A DNA stretch of 64,000 bases from Streptococcus sp. HMSC074B11 (GCF_001808705.1 NZ_KV794260.1:118556-182555); one strand, 5' to 3'. Counted from the first letter of the stretch, positions 27,317-34,763 are shown. Notes: generated by a model from the sequence alone, not told the origin. Made by a program: numbers and translations.

Positions 27317-27353
27317 GGTCTGTTTTCAGTTTTAAAAAGAAGGAGAGAGACTG

Positions 27354-27752
27354 ATGAGTACTGCTGATTTTGTCTTTATTGAGAGTAAAGACCCCATATT
27401 CCTAGATTTACAAGCCTTTTGTACTGCTTTGAGAGAAAAATTCCCAGGTATTTTGATCAGAGAAAGGACGAATCCTGAAAAAGCTTACTCGCTTTCTTGG
27501 GATTATCAAAGTCCTCAGCTTACCTTGGAAAGTTCTTTAAGTAGCAAGAAAAATGTTTTTGTGATTGATTACTTTGATTCAACAAATAGATTACAAGATT
27601 ATGCCTCCTATATCATCTGGCTTCGTCAGTGGTTCCCGTCCAATCTAAAGGTTTCCTTTTGTGATGAAGGATATGAGTATGTGTTTGAACTTCCTAGTGA
27701 TTTATCCCAAAAGGAGTTGGAAAACTACTTACGAACAAGGTTTGATGAGTGA
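27354..27752 (+). CDS. Hypothetical protein
   Basis: The 132-residue soluble protein follows a strong AAGGAGAGAG site. It mixes beta-rich and helical segments (FVFIESKDPIFLDLQAFC, YIIWLRQWFPSNLKVSFCDEGYEYVFELP). No known motif is visible. Small acidic proteins in strings like this one (26969, 27354, 27806) are often immunity-type proteins, but no toxin gene is seen nearby, so this is only a guess. Confidence 0.6.
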   Translation: MSTADFVFIESKDPIFLDLQAFCTALREKFPGILIRERTNPEKAYSLSWDYQSPQLTLESSLSSKKNVFVIDYFDSTNRLQDYASYIIWLRQWFPSNLKVSFCDEGYEYVFELPSDLSQKELENYLRTRFDE

Positions 27753-27805
27753 AGAAGAAGTTCGAAAACGAATAATGATATGGAAAAGTTGAAAAGGAGA
27801 ATCAG

Positions 27806-28213
27806 ATGCTTACTAAAGATGATATGTTAGTTGCTTTGCATGATGCAATTACTGAAGACCAAGAATTTGAGTTGGCAGATGAAATTATGGATGCTATGGA
27901 GCTTTATGATCAATCCTTTGATTTGGTTGCCCCCATTTTAGACTTTATTTCCAAGCATCCAGAAGTAGATTTTGGAGCTCCAGGTGAGTTGGTTCACTTC
28001 GTGGAGCGATTTTATCATCAAGGCTATGAGGAATTATTGATGGAGTCAGTTCTAAAAAGTCCAACTGTGCATAACATCTGGATGCTTCATCGATGCTATA
28101 ATGACAATGATCCAAATCTAGTCCGGCAGATTCAGACTTTGGTTGGAGAACTGAAGAAGGATAAGACCCTTGATTCACAAGTAAGAAGCATGATTGAAGA
28201 CTTAACTTGGTAG
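27806..28213 (+). CDS. Hypothetical helical protein (immunity-like)
   Basis: The 135-residue acidic protein is predicted almost wholly helical: MLTKDDMLVALHDAITEDQE, ILDFISKHPEVDFGAPGELVHFVERF, then SPTVHNIWMLHRCYNDND. The layout resembles short HEAT-like immunity proteins of polymorphic toxin systems, from memory and not certain. A GGAGAATCAG site precedes the ATG. A compact terminator ends the run. Confidence 0.62.
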   Translation: MLTKDDMLVALHDAITEDQEFELADEIMDAMELYDQSFDLVAPILDFISKHPEVDFGAPGELVHFVERFYHQGYEELLMESVLKSPTVHNIWMLHRCYNDNDPNLVRQIQTLVGELKKDKTLDSQVRSMIEDLTW

Positions 28214-28217
28214 AGGG

Positions 28218-28240
28218 AGGTGATGCAGCATCACCTTTTT
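28218..28240 (+). terminator. Terminator after the hypothetical gene run
   Basis: AGGTGATG/CATCACCT with loop CAG, followed by five T. Confidence 0.85.
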
Positions 28241-28331
28241 ATCTTTTCTTAGGGATAAAAATTTTCGATATAAATTAACACTTGTTTTCCGTAGATATTT
28301 GCACTATAATTCCGAGAATCGATTTGAAACA

Positions 28332-28363
28332 AAAAAGAATGCTGATAAATCAACATTCTTTTT
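28332..28363. terminator. Bidirectional terminator at the left edge of the AT-rich island
   Basis: AAAAAGAATG/CATTCTTTTT with inner TGAT/ATCA. A and T runs on both sides allow use in either direction. It separates the native genes from the island remnants. Confidence 0.75.
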
Positions 28364-28427
28364 AAGTATTATTTGCAAAAAACAAGATATTTTGTCTGTT
28401 TAGCTACCAAAAAGATACCATATTCAT

Positions 28428-28577
28428 TCATTCTTTAACTTCTACATCTTCAAATCTATGGTTTATCTGATAGCATTTACTTCTTGAGTCACAATAAATA
28501 CAACCATGTGTACAGCCTCGGAATAAATTCATTCCATTTTTTGAAGATAATATTCCTTTTACCTTCGTAAAATGCAT
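28428..28577 (-). pseudogene. N-terminal stub of an SPL-like radical SAM protein
   Basis: Only 49 codons remain, but they hold the full cluster motif in RGCTHGCIYCDSRSKC (Cys-x3-Cys-x2-Cys) preceded by KGILSSKNGMNL, typical of spore-photoproduct-lyase-like radical SAM proteins of about 280 residues. The frame ends at a TGA and no continuation is seen downstream. It lies just after the ClbS/DfsB gene on the same strand, so a longer operon was probably cut here. Confidence 0.75.
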
Positions 28578-28597
28578 TCTATCATCTCCATATCTGC

Positions 28598-29140
28598 TTA
28601 TTTTTTCTTACAATTTTTTTGATGTGCTTTTAATTTTTTCATCGCCCAATCATAATGACTTGAAGTAGTGCTTACAAAATACGAACCAAGTACACTTCCT
28701 CCTACCCACTTATAGACATCTTTTGAAAACAATTCTTCGTTTGTAAATCTCTCAGCTAATTCTAAAATATCTTTATGAGATTTATGAAACATTTCTTTTG
28801 CATCTTCAAGAGAAGTATTTTGATGTTTTTTCCAAAACTCGACATTCATATCTCCATAAGTTTTCCAATTATATGGAGCTGGAATAAAAGGTTTTGCCAC
28901 TCCCTTTAAATTTGTATCTACCCAATTCAAAAGAAGTTGGTGCCATTCATATAAATGAATCAAAATATCTCTTAAATTTTTGTCTCTTTTCCAATGAGCC
29001 TCTTTCTTTTTTTCATCACTTGAAAAGTCAAGAGGTGTGTTTAATTCTTCGTCAGATAGCTTAGCAATTAATACGTTCAACTTACCATAGTTTTCTTTCG
29101 CTGCAATCATTAAATCTTCTTTTGTTCTTGGTCTTGGCAT
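28598..29140 (-). CDS. ClbS/DfsB-family four-helix-bundle protein
   Basis: The 180-residue protein starts MPRPRTKEDLM and has the DUF1706 pattern: LNVLIAKLSDEEL, RDILIHLYEWHQLLLNW and HYDWAMKKLKAH. ClbS hydrolyses the colibactin warhead in producers; most relatives, DfsB included, have unknown substrates. It is intact, with AGGAGG before the ATG, and follows an AraC-type gene on the same strand. Surroundings are AT-rich and full of gene remnants, so horizontal origin is likely. Confidence 0.82.
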   Translation of the reverse strand: MPRPRTKEDLMIAAKENYGKLNVLIAKLSDEELNTPLDFSSDEKKKEAHWKRDKNLRDILIHLYEWHQLLLNWVDTNLKGVAKPFIPAPYNWKTYGDMNVEFWKKHQNTSLEDAKEMFHKSHKDILELAERFTNEELFSKDVYKWVGGSVLGSYFVSTTSSHYDWAMKKLKAHQKNCKKK

Positions 29141-29180
29141 AATATTTCCTCCTACTTTACGCTATATCTCAATATGGTTT

Positions 29181-30023
29181 TTAAGCTTTAGTTATCGGAA
29201 TCCAAAGTTCCATTTTGTAGTCTTTGCTGTGCATATCACCTTCATAGTAATATTCAAAGTCAGATTTTCCTGAATGAATATAGCCATGCTCAGGGAAGAA
29301 TACTTCCATTGCATATTTCCACCCGTTATGAATGCACTCCGGAACACTTCCTACTAATTCTACAACTGCATACTCTGCTTCTTCCACTTCCAAAACATCT
29401 AAGCCCATACTTGTGGCTTTATCTACATCATTAACGATATAACCAGCCATATAGTTTATTGTGCTTGGGTTTTCCACATCATGGCAAACGCCAACACTTT
29501 GACCGTTTCCCAGACTTGCAAGTTCATCGTGGCTATATTTTTCATACAGCTTATCCCAGACACTTGGACATAATGATGAATTGATGCTTTGTTCATTTAC
29601 CCCTGCAACTGTAAATGCTTGTTTCTTTTGAATTGTAATGTTCATGCTTCTTCCTCCTCTTACACTTAGTGCTAACTGCACTCGTGATACTAATTTGAAT
29701 GGTTTTCCATTTCTTACCTCAGAAGGAGTAAATCCATGAAAATTTTTAAAAGCTGTTCCAAATGAATCTGATGACTCATATCCAAATTTGAAAGCAACAT
29801 CAATAATTTTTTCATCCTTATTTCTTAATATAACGGCCGCTTCCGTCAATCTTCTGCTTCTTAAATATTCTGAAAGCGTTGTTTCAGTCAGAATAGAAAA
29901 TAAGCGACTGAACATTGAATACGAATATCCGGATAACTGAGTTACTTTCTTTTCATCAATTTCATCATCAAGAACTGTTTCAAGATAATCAATCGTATCG
30001 TTAAACGACTTGATAATATTCAC
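29181..30023 (-). CDS. AraC-family regulator with GyrI-like effector domain
   Basis: About 280 residues. Two helix-turn-helix units lie near the N-terminus (SGYSYSMFSRLFSI and IDVAFKFGYESSDSFGTAFKNFHGFTPSEVR, about residues 32-105), followed by a GyrI/BmrR-like small-molecule-binding domain (about 125-280; FTVAGVNEQ, ELWIPITKA). The start is a GTG at 30023 behind AAAGGGGAAATC; an upstream in-frame start at 30098 lacks a site. Regulators of this build sense toxic compounds, so it may induce the adjacent ClbS/DfsB gene. Confidence 0.82.
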   Translation of the reverse strand: MNIIKSFNDTIDYLETVLDDEIDEKKVTQLSGYSYSMFSRLFSILTETTLSEYLRSRRLTEAAVILRNKDEKIIDVAFKFGYESSDSFGTAFKNFHGFTPSEVRNGKPFKLVSRVQLALSVRGGRSMNITIQKKQAFTVAGVNEQSINSSLCPSVWDKLYEKYSHDELASLGNGQSVGVCHDVENPSTINYMAGYIVNDVDKATSMGLDVLEVEEAEYAVVELVGSVPECIHNGWKYAMEVFFPEHGYIHSGKSDFEYYYEGDMHSKDYKMELWIPITKA

Positions 30024-30125
30024 TTTGATTTCCCCTTTCTTTTGGTTTATTTTAGTATAGAGGAATATTTCTTTTCTTACCCTACAGTATCCGTACAAAT
30101 TTTATAGGCTTCATCTCATAGAAAC

Positions 30126-30289
30126 TTATACCTTGCTAAGTTCAACAAATTCAAATTTGTCTACACCGCATAAACAGATTGAAGTAAGTCAAGCCAAAAT
30201 GACTGACTGTCTTGTCTTTCATTGCCACGGTTTTCCCAGCGTTTAATAAATGCTTTAGCTTGCTTTTTTTGTTCTCGGATGTTATTCAC
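30126..30289 (-). pseudogene. N-terminal stub of a class I SAM-dependent DNA methyltransferase
   Basis: From a GTG at 30289 behind TTGGAG, 42 codons read VNNIREQKKQAKAFIKRW and then NERQDSQSFWLDLLQSVY, the opening of type IIL-like restriction-methyltransferases (identified from memory). A TAG at 30161 ends the frame. After a frame change the family sequence VDKFEFVELSKV continues to 30126. The remaining roughly 900 codons are absent. Confidence 0.6.
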
Positions 30290-30311
30290 TTTTAATTCTC
30301 CAACCAATGCA

Positions 30312-30625
30312 TTATTTTGACTTGTTTATTAAGAAGTCCTGTAAAAGACTAATAATTTGGTTTTTATCTTCCTCTGTTAATTCATGCTCTCTCAATAAAC
30401 TAACTATCTCCTCAAGGCCATCATCTCGTCCTTTAAGAATCTCAAAAGAAGTATTTAAGATTTCAGCTAGTTTCTCTACTGTATCATCCTTTGGATTTCT
30501 CCCCCCGTTCTCCCCCCGTTCTCCCACCTAGCATATTGAGCTTGAGCCACACCTAACTTTTCAGCAACTTCTAATTGAGTAAGTCCTGCATCTAGTCGGG
30601 CTTTTTTTATATTGTCTTTCAACAT
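30312..30625 (-). pseudogene. XRE-family regulator disrupted by an 11-bp duplication
   Basis: From the ATG at 30625 (AAAGGA site) the first half encodes an XRE domain (KKARLDAGLTQLEVAEKLGV, AQYARWENGG), and the second half (NPKDDTVEKLAEILNTSFEI) is in another frame. Deleting one copy of the 11-bp tandem repeat at 30501-30522 restores one open frame of 100 codons. The gene is therefore either a recent pseudogene or a slippage-controlled switch. It may have regulated the methyltransferase now reduced to a stub downstream. Confidence 0.82.
30501..30522 (-). repeat. Two tandem 11-bp units CCCCCCGTTCT inside the XRE gene
   Basis: Units lie at 30501-30511 and 30512-30522 with no mismatch. Eleven bases change the reading frame. 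The C6 runs and direct repeat are prone to slippage. Confidence 0.95.
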
Positions 30626-30658
30626 TTTAAAATTCCTTTCGCTTTTCTATTGGCCTAT

Positions 30659-30671
30659 AACCAAAATGGTT
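30659..30671. promoter_or_regulatory. Palindromic operator candidate upstream of the XRE gene
   Basis: AACCAAAATGGTT lies just downstream of a minus-strand TATAAT (about 30681-30686) and 34 nt before the XRE start. The core ACCAAAATGGT recurs at 30798-30810. Confidence 0.6.
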
Positions 30672-30733
30672 GTATTATGATTATATGACTAAAAGATATA
30701 CAATGTAGGTAATACTAGTTCGCTTATGAATAT

Positions 30734-30772
30734 GAAAAAACACCCCAGAAAGCTCTGCAAAGCATTCTGAGG
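30734..30772 (-). terminator. Minus-strand hairpin with T-run
   Basis: CCCCAGAA (30743-30750) pairs with TTCTGAGG (30765-30772); a run of A at 30735-30740 gives a U-tract on the minus strand. It lies between two copies of the operator-like palindrome, close to a second promoter-like TATAAT. Confidence 0.65.
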
Positions 30773-30797
30773 CTTTCGTTTAAAACCAATATGATTA

Positions 30798-30810
30798 TAC
30801 CAAAATGGTA
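30798..30810. promoter_or_regulatory. Second copy of the operator-like palindrome
   Basis: TACCAAAATGGTA shares ACCAAAATGGT with 30659-30671. On the minus strand it abuts GGTATAATC, so a bound repressor would cover a -10 element. The transcript would run into the hairpin at 30734-30772, giving a very short RNA. Confidence 0.6.
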
Positions 30811-30915
30811 ATAAAAAGTCCATAAGAAGCGAAATTTGGCTAGCTAAGGATATTATGGCTTCTACACAGTAAATGTCAGAAAAATTGGCAATACTTACTC
30901 CTACCATTCGCCTAG

Positions 30916-31060
30916 TTTAGAGATTGTGAGACAAGAGCAAGGGTCCAAGCCGAAGGCAATGCGCCCGAAGCACGTAGTTCTCTCAATCTCTAAAAAAGCT
31001 GGCGTTTCTAACAGCCAGCAAACAGATACACTTAAGGCAAAGCCCTAAGTAACGTGTCGT
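30916..31060 (+). other. Series of three hairpins, possible transfer or replication origin relic
   Basis: TTTAGAGATTGTGAGA/TCTCTCAATCTCTAAA (15 of 16 pairs; 30916-30994) encloses a GC-rich 47-nt loop. GCTGGC/GCCAGC (30998-31019) follows, then a compact ACACTTA-GGC-AAA-GCC-TAAGT-GTGT hairpin at about 31026-31056. GC content is well above that of the surroundings. Such strings occur at oriT and single-strand origins of mobile elements; no relaxase is visible here. Confidence 0.5.
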
Positions 31061-31123
31061 CAGCAAAACTCAATAGTAACATTGACCTACGCATTTAGCA
31101 ATTATAGAAAGGAGGCGTTACAG

Positions 31124-31390
31124 ATGAAAAATAACCTTCAAGCACTACGAGAATATCAAAGTCGAGTAGATTTATCAGAACTAGAAAAATCTATTTATAT
31201 CAGTATTGACCGACTAACAGTAATCCTTGATAGAGACAACTGTTCTCTAAGACGTATACAGGGTGTTATTAGGGCTTTCTTTCCTTATGTTGAAAAAGAA
31301 GGCAGGTTTTTGTGTATCTTAAGGAAACTATTGAACCAGAATTTCTGTTTCAAAAGCATTATTATAAGAGAGAAATCTCTAAATTCATAA
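31124..31390 (+). CDS. Small mobile-element-like protein, possibly frameshifted
   Basis: The 88-codon frame begins at an ATG behind GAAAGGAGG. The first 60 residues are charged and helical (MKNNLQALREYQSRVDLSEL); the last 28 look less protein-like. Adding one T to the T5 run at about 31314 would extend the product through YLKETIEPEFLFQKHYYKRE to a stop at 31446. It is probably a remnant of an integrative element. Function unknown. Confidence 0.5.
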   Translation: MKNNLQALREYQSRVDLSELEKSIYISIDRLTVILDRDNCSLRRIQGVIRAFFPYVEKEGRFLCILRKLLNQNFCFKSIIIREKSLNS

Positions 31391-31405
31391 TCTATAAGCA
31401 AACGC

Positions 31406-31434
31406 TTGCATTCCTTTTTTTATTGGACTATAAT
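31406..31434 (+). promoter_or_regulatory. Promoter of the ABC-2 exporter operon
   Basis: TTGCAT (31406-31411), a 17-bp spacer and TATAAT (31429-31434), about 110 nt before the first gene. Confidence 0.7.
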
Positions 31435-31543
31435 AGGTTGGTATAAAGCCTTCTGTAATAATAATGAGAAAGTGTAGAAAGTAAGGATTTAGAATATTTG
31501 TAGTCAAAAATACAATGTTGTTTCTTACGATAGGGAGATAGAT

Positions 31544-32536
31544 ATGGCAATGATAGAAGTGGAACATCTTCAGAAAAATTTTGTGAAGACTGTTAAGGAA
31601 CCGGGCTTGAAGGGAGCCTTGCGCTCCTTTATTCATCCTGAAAAGCAGACCTTTGAAGCGGTCAAGGATTTGACTTTTGAAGTTCCAAAAGGGCAGATTT
31701 TAGGATTTATCGGGGCAAATGGTGCTGGAAAGTCAACCACCATCAAAATGCTGACAGGGATTTTAAAACCCACATCTGGCTTTTGTCGGATTAACGGCAA
31801 GATTCCCCAGGACAATCGCCAAGATTATGTCAAGGATATTGGAGTCGTTTTCGGACAACGCACCCAGCTATGGTGGGATCTGGCCCTGCAAGAGACCTAC
31901 ACGGTTTTAAAAGAGATTTATGATGTGCCAGACTCGCTCTTCCATAAGCGTATGGACTTTTTGAATGAAGTTTTGGATTTGAAGGAATTTATCAAGGATC
32001 CTGTGCGGACTCTTTCACTGGGTCAACGGATGCGGGCGGATATTGCGGCTTCCTTGCTTCACAATCCCAAGGTTCTCTTTTTAGATGAGCCGACCATTGG
32101 CTTGGACGTTTCGGTCAAGGATAACATTCGTCGAGCCATTACTCAGATCAATCAGGAGGAAGAGACAACTATTCTCTTGACTACTCATGATTTGAGTGAT
32201 ATTGAGCAACTTTGTGATCGGATTTTTATGATTGATAAGGGGCAAGAGATTTTTGATGGAACGGTAAGCCAGCTCAAGGAGACCTTTGGTAAGATGAAGA
32301 CTCTCTCCTTTGAACTGCTACCAGGTCAAAGTCATCTCCTTTCTCACTATGAAGGCCTGCCAGATATGTCCATTGATAGACAAGGAAATAACCTGACTAT
32401 TGAATTTGATAGTTCCCGCTACCAATCAGCTGATATTATCAAGCAAACCTTATCTGATTTTGAAGTCCGTGATTTGAAGATGGTGGATACGGATATTGAG
32501 GATATTATCCGTCGCTTCTACCGAAAGGAGCTCTAA
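31544..32536 (+). CDS. ABC-2-type exporter ATPase (COG4586-like)
   Basis: The 330-residue ATPase has Walker A GANGAGKST (about residues 59-67), signature LSLGQRMRADIAASLL, where LSLGQ replaces LSGGQ, and Walker B VLFLDEPTIGLDVS, followed by an 80-residue C-terminal domain. This pattern, including VVFGQRTQLWWDL, belongs to the COG4586 group, always found with COG4587 and COG3694 permeases as here. The exported substrate is unknown. The stop codon is followed immediately by the next gene. Confidence 0.88.
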   Translation: MAMIEVEHLQKNFVKTVKEPGLKGALRSFIHPEKQTFEAVKDLTFEVPKGQILGFIGANGAGKSTTIKMLTGILKPTSGFCRINGKIPQDNRQDYVKDIGVVFGQRTQLWWDLALQETYTVLKEIYDVPDSLFHKRMDFLNEVLDLKEFIKDPVRTLSLGQRMRADIAASLLHNPKVLFLDEPTIGLDVSVKDNIRRAITQINQEEETTILLTTHDLSDIEQLCDRIFMIDKGQEIFDGTVSQLKETFGKMKTLSFELLPGQSHLLSHYEGLPDMSIDRQGNNLTIEFDSSRYQSADIIKQTLSDFEVRDLKMVDTDIEDIIRRFYRKEL

Positions 32537-32537
32537 G

Positions 32538-33356
32538 ATGGTCAAATTGTGGAGACGTTATAAACCCTTTATCAATGCAGGGATTCAGGAGTTGATTAGC
32601 TATCGAGTCAACTTTCTACTTTATCGGATTGGCGATGTCATGGGTGCTTTTGTGGCTTTTTATCTATGGAAGGCTGTCTTTGATTCCTCCCAGGAGCCTT
32701 TGATTCAGGGCTTCAGTATGGCGGATATCACCCTCTACATCATCATGAGTTTTGTGACTAATCTTCTGACTAGGTCGGATTCTTCCTTTATGATTGGTGA
32801 TGAGGTCAAGGATGGTTCCATTATCATGCGCTTGTTGCGACCAGTGCATTTTGCGGCTTCTTACCTCTTTATGGAGCTTGGTTCCAAGTGGTTGATTTTT
32901 ATCTCTGTTGGACTGCCATTTTTAAGTGTCATTGTTTTGATGAAAATCTTGTCTGGGCAAGGGGTTGTAGAAGTACTGGGATTAACCATCCTTTATCTCT
33001 TTAGCTTAACCCTGGCTTATCTGATTAACTTTTTCTTTAATATCTGCTTTGGATTTTCAGCCTTTGTGTTTAAAAATTTATGGGGTTCTCAAGTATTTAA
33101 GGATTCACTAGTATCCTTTATGTCTGGAAGTCTGATTCCCTTGGCTTTTTTTCCAAAGGTGGTTTCAGAAATTTTATCCTTCTTGCCTTTTTCATCCTTG
33201 ATTTACACTCCAGTCATGATTATTGTTGGGAAATACGATGCCAGTCAGATTCTTCAAGCACTTTTGCTTCAGTTTTTCTGGCTTATAGTGATGGTGGGCT
33301 TGTCTCAGTTGATTTGGAAACGAGTCCAGTCATTTATCACCATTCAGGGAGGTTAG
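32538..33356 (+). CDS. ABC-2 permease (COG4587-like)
   Basis: The 272-residue membrane protein has six hydrophobic segments. The start at 32538 lies just after the ATPase stop, with AGGAGCTC as its ribosome site inside the ATPase gene; an upstream in-frame codon at 32496 would overlap the ATPase. It is the first of two permease subunits of the exporter. One base separates it from the next gene. Confidence 0.86.
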   Translation: MVKLWRRYKPFINAGIQELISYRVNFLLYRIGDVMGAFVAFYLWKAVFDSSQEPLIQGFSMADITLYIIMSFVTNLLTRSDSSFMIGDEVKDGSIIMRLLRPVHFAASYLFMELGSKWLIFISVGLPFLSVIVLMKILSGQGVVEVLGLTILYLFSLTLAYLINFFFNICFGFSAFVFKNLWGSQVFKDSLVSFMSGSLIPLAFFPKVVSEILSFLPFSSLIYTPVMIIVGKYDASQILQALLLQFFWLIVMVGLSQLIWKRVQSFITIQGG

Positions 33357-33357
33357 T

Positions 33358-34143
33358 ATGAAAAAATATCAACGCATGCATCTGATTTTTATCAGACAGT
33401 ACATCAAACAAATCATGGAATACAAGGTTGATTTTGTGGTTGGTGTCTTGGGAGTCTTTCTCACTCAAGGCCTGAACCTCTTGTTTCTCAATGTCATCTT
33501 TCAACACATCCCCTCGCTAGAAGGTTGGACCTTTCAAGAAATTGCCTTTATCTATGGATTTTCCTTAATTCCAAAGGGATTAGATCATCTCTTTTTTGAC
33601 AATCTCTGGGCTTTAGGTCAACGACTAGTTCGAAAAGGCGAGTTTGACAAGTATCTGACTCGTCCTATCAATCCTCTCTTTCACATCCTCGTTGAGACCT
33701 TTCAGATTGATGCCTTGGGCGAACTTTTAGTCGGTGGAATCTTACTAGCGACAACGGCGACTAGCATTGCTTGGACTCTTCCCAAATTCCTGCTTTTCCT
33801 AGTCTGTATTCCTTTTGCGACCTTGATTTATACTTCCTTGAAAATTGCAACAGCCAGTATTGCTTTTTGGACCAAGCAGTCAGGCGCTATGATTTACATT
33901 TTTTATATGTTTAATGACTTTGCTAAGTACCCGATTTCCATTTACAATTCCCTTCTTCGTTGGTTGATTAGCTTTATCGTACCTTTCGCCTTTACAGCCT
34001 ACTATCCTGCCAGCTATTTCTTGCAGGACAAAGACGGGCTCTTTAACATTGGTGGTTTGATTCTGATTTCCCTTGTCTTCTTTGTCATTTCTTTGAAACT
34101 CTGGGACAGGGGCTTGGATGCCTACGAAAGTGCAGGTTCGTAA
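33358..34143 (+). CDS. ABC-2 permease (COG3694-like)
   Basis: The 261-residue membrane protein has about six helices and the FDKYLTRPINPLFH segment characteristic of COG3694 permeases. With the two genes before it, it forms a complete ABC-2 exporter. The ATG follows GGGAGGTT. An acetyltransferase gene begins 36 nt downstream and may be co-transcribed. Confidence 0.86.
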   Translation: MKKYQRMHLIFIRQYIKQIMEYKVDFVVGVLGVFLTQGLNLLFLNVIFQHIPSLEGWTFQEIAFIYGFSLIPKGLDHLFFDNLWALGQRLVRKGEFDKYLTRPINPLFHILVETFQIDALGELLVGGILLATTATSIAWTLPKFLLFLVCIPFATLIYTSLKIATASIAFWTKQSGAMIYIFYMFNDFAKYPISIYNSLLRWLISFIVPFAFTAYYPASYFLQDKDGLFNIGGLILISLVFFVISLKLWDRGLDAYESAGS

Positions 34144-34178
34144 GAGCTAAAGTAAGAGTAAAATAAAGAAAGGAACTT

Positions 34179-34643
34179 ATGATGCTTGTAATTAAAGAAG
34201 TCAAGGATGAAGAGCCCAAAATGGCAGTTGTCGCTGAGGTTTTAAAGGATTTGCCAGAATGGTTTGGAATACCAGAAAGCACGCAAGCCTACATCGAAGG
34301 AGCCAAGGACTTGCAAGTGTGGGCCGCCTTTCAGGAGAGTGATTTGCTTGGCTTTGTAAGCTTGTCCTATTCTAGTGAAGATTGCGCTGAGATTGATTGT
34401 CTCGGTGTAAAAAAAGCTCATCAAGGTAGAGGGATTGGGAATCAATTGCTTGCTGCTTTAGAAAGTGAAGCACGCAAAAACGTTGATTATTTACAAGTGA
34501 AAACAGTAGCAGAAGGCTCTAATAAAGATTATGATCGAACAAATGTCTTTTATCGCAGTCTTGGCTTTAAAAAATTAGAGATTTTTCCACAACTTTGGGG
34601 GCCTCAAAATCCTTGTCAGATTTTGATTAAAAAGATGGGTTAA
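34179..34643 (+). CDS. GNAT-family N-acetyltransferase
   Basis: The 154-residue protein has the acetyl-CoA site KAHQGRGIGNQLLAALESEA (about residues 76-95) and the VFYRSLGFKKLE segment. The N-terminal LPEWFGIPESTQAYIEGAKDL is shared by a streptococcal/bacillal acetyltransferase group of unknown substrate. Two ATGs in tandem (34179, 34182) follow AGGAAC. It is the third GNAT gene in the window. Confidence 0.84.
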   Translation: MMLVIKEVKDEEPKMAVVAEVLKDLPEWFGIPESTQAYIEGAKDLQVWAAFQESDLLGFVSLSYSSEDCAEIDCLGVKKAHQGRGIGNQLLAALESEARKNVDYLQVKTVAEGSNKDYDRTNVFYRSLGFKKLEIFPQLWGPQNPCQILIKKMG

Positions 34644-34650
34644 GAATCCC

Positions 34651-34678
34651 TTGACATCCTTTCTTATAGTGCTATACT
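34651..34678 (+). promoter_or_regulatory. tRNA-Thr promoter
   Basis: TTGACA (34651-34656), a 16-bp spacer and TATACT (34673-34678), 12 nt before the tRNA. Confidence 0.88.
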
Positions 34679-34690
34679 ATAAGTGGAATC

Positions 34691-34763
34691 GCCGATTTAG
34701 CTCAGTTGGTAGAGCACCGCATTCGTAACGCGAAGGTCACAGGTTCGATCCCTGCAATCGGCA
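34691..34763 (+). tRNA. tRNA-Thr (anticodon CGT)
   Basis: The 73-nt tRNA has a perfect acceptor stem GCCGATT/AATCGGC, D stem GCTC/GAGC, anticodon loop TTCGTAA and T loop TTCGATC. The anticodon stem CCGCA/CGCGA has mismatches at both ends (C-A and A-C) and the T stem has one A-C pair. CCA is not encoded. Confidence 0.92.

Noticed and set aside
30689..30907. Minus-strand ORF of 72 codons
   Set aside because: No ribosome site, hydrophobic low-information product, and it overlaps the hairpin and palindrome that explain the region better.
31397..31412. GCAAACGCTTGC as a possible cre site
   Set aside because: It mismatches the cre consensus at conserved positions and overlaps the -35 of the exporter promoter, which explains it sufficiently.
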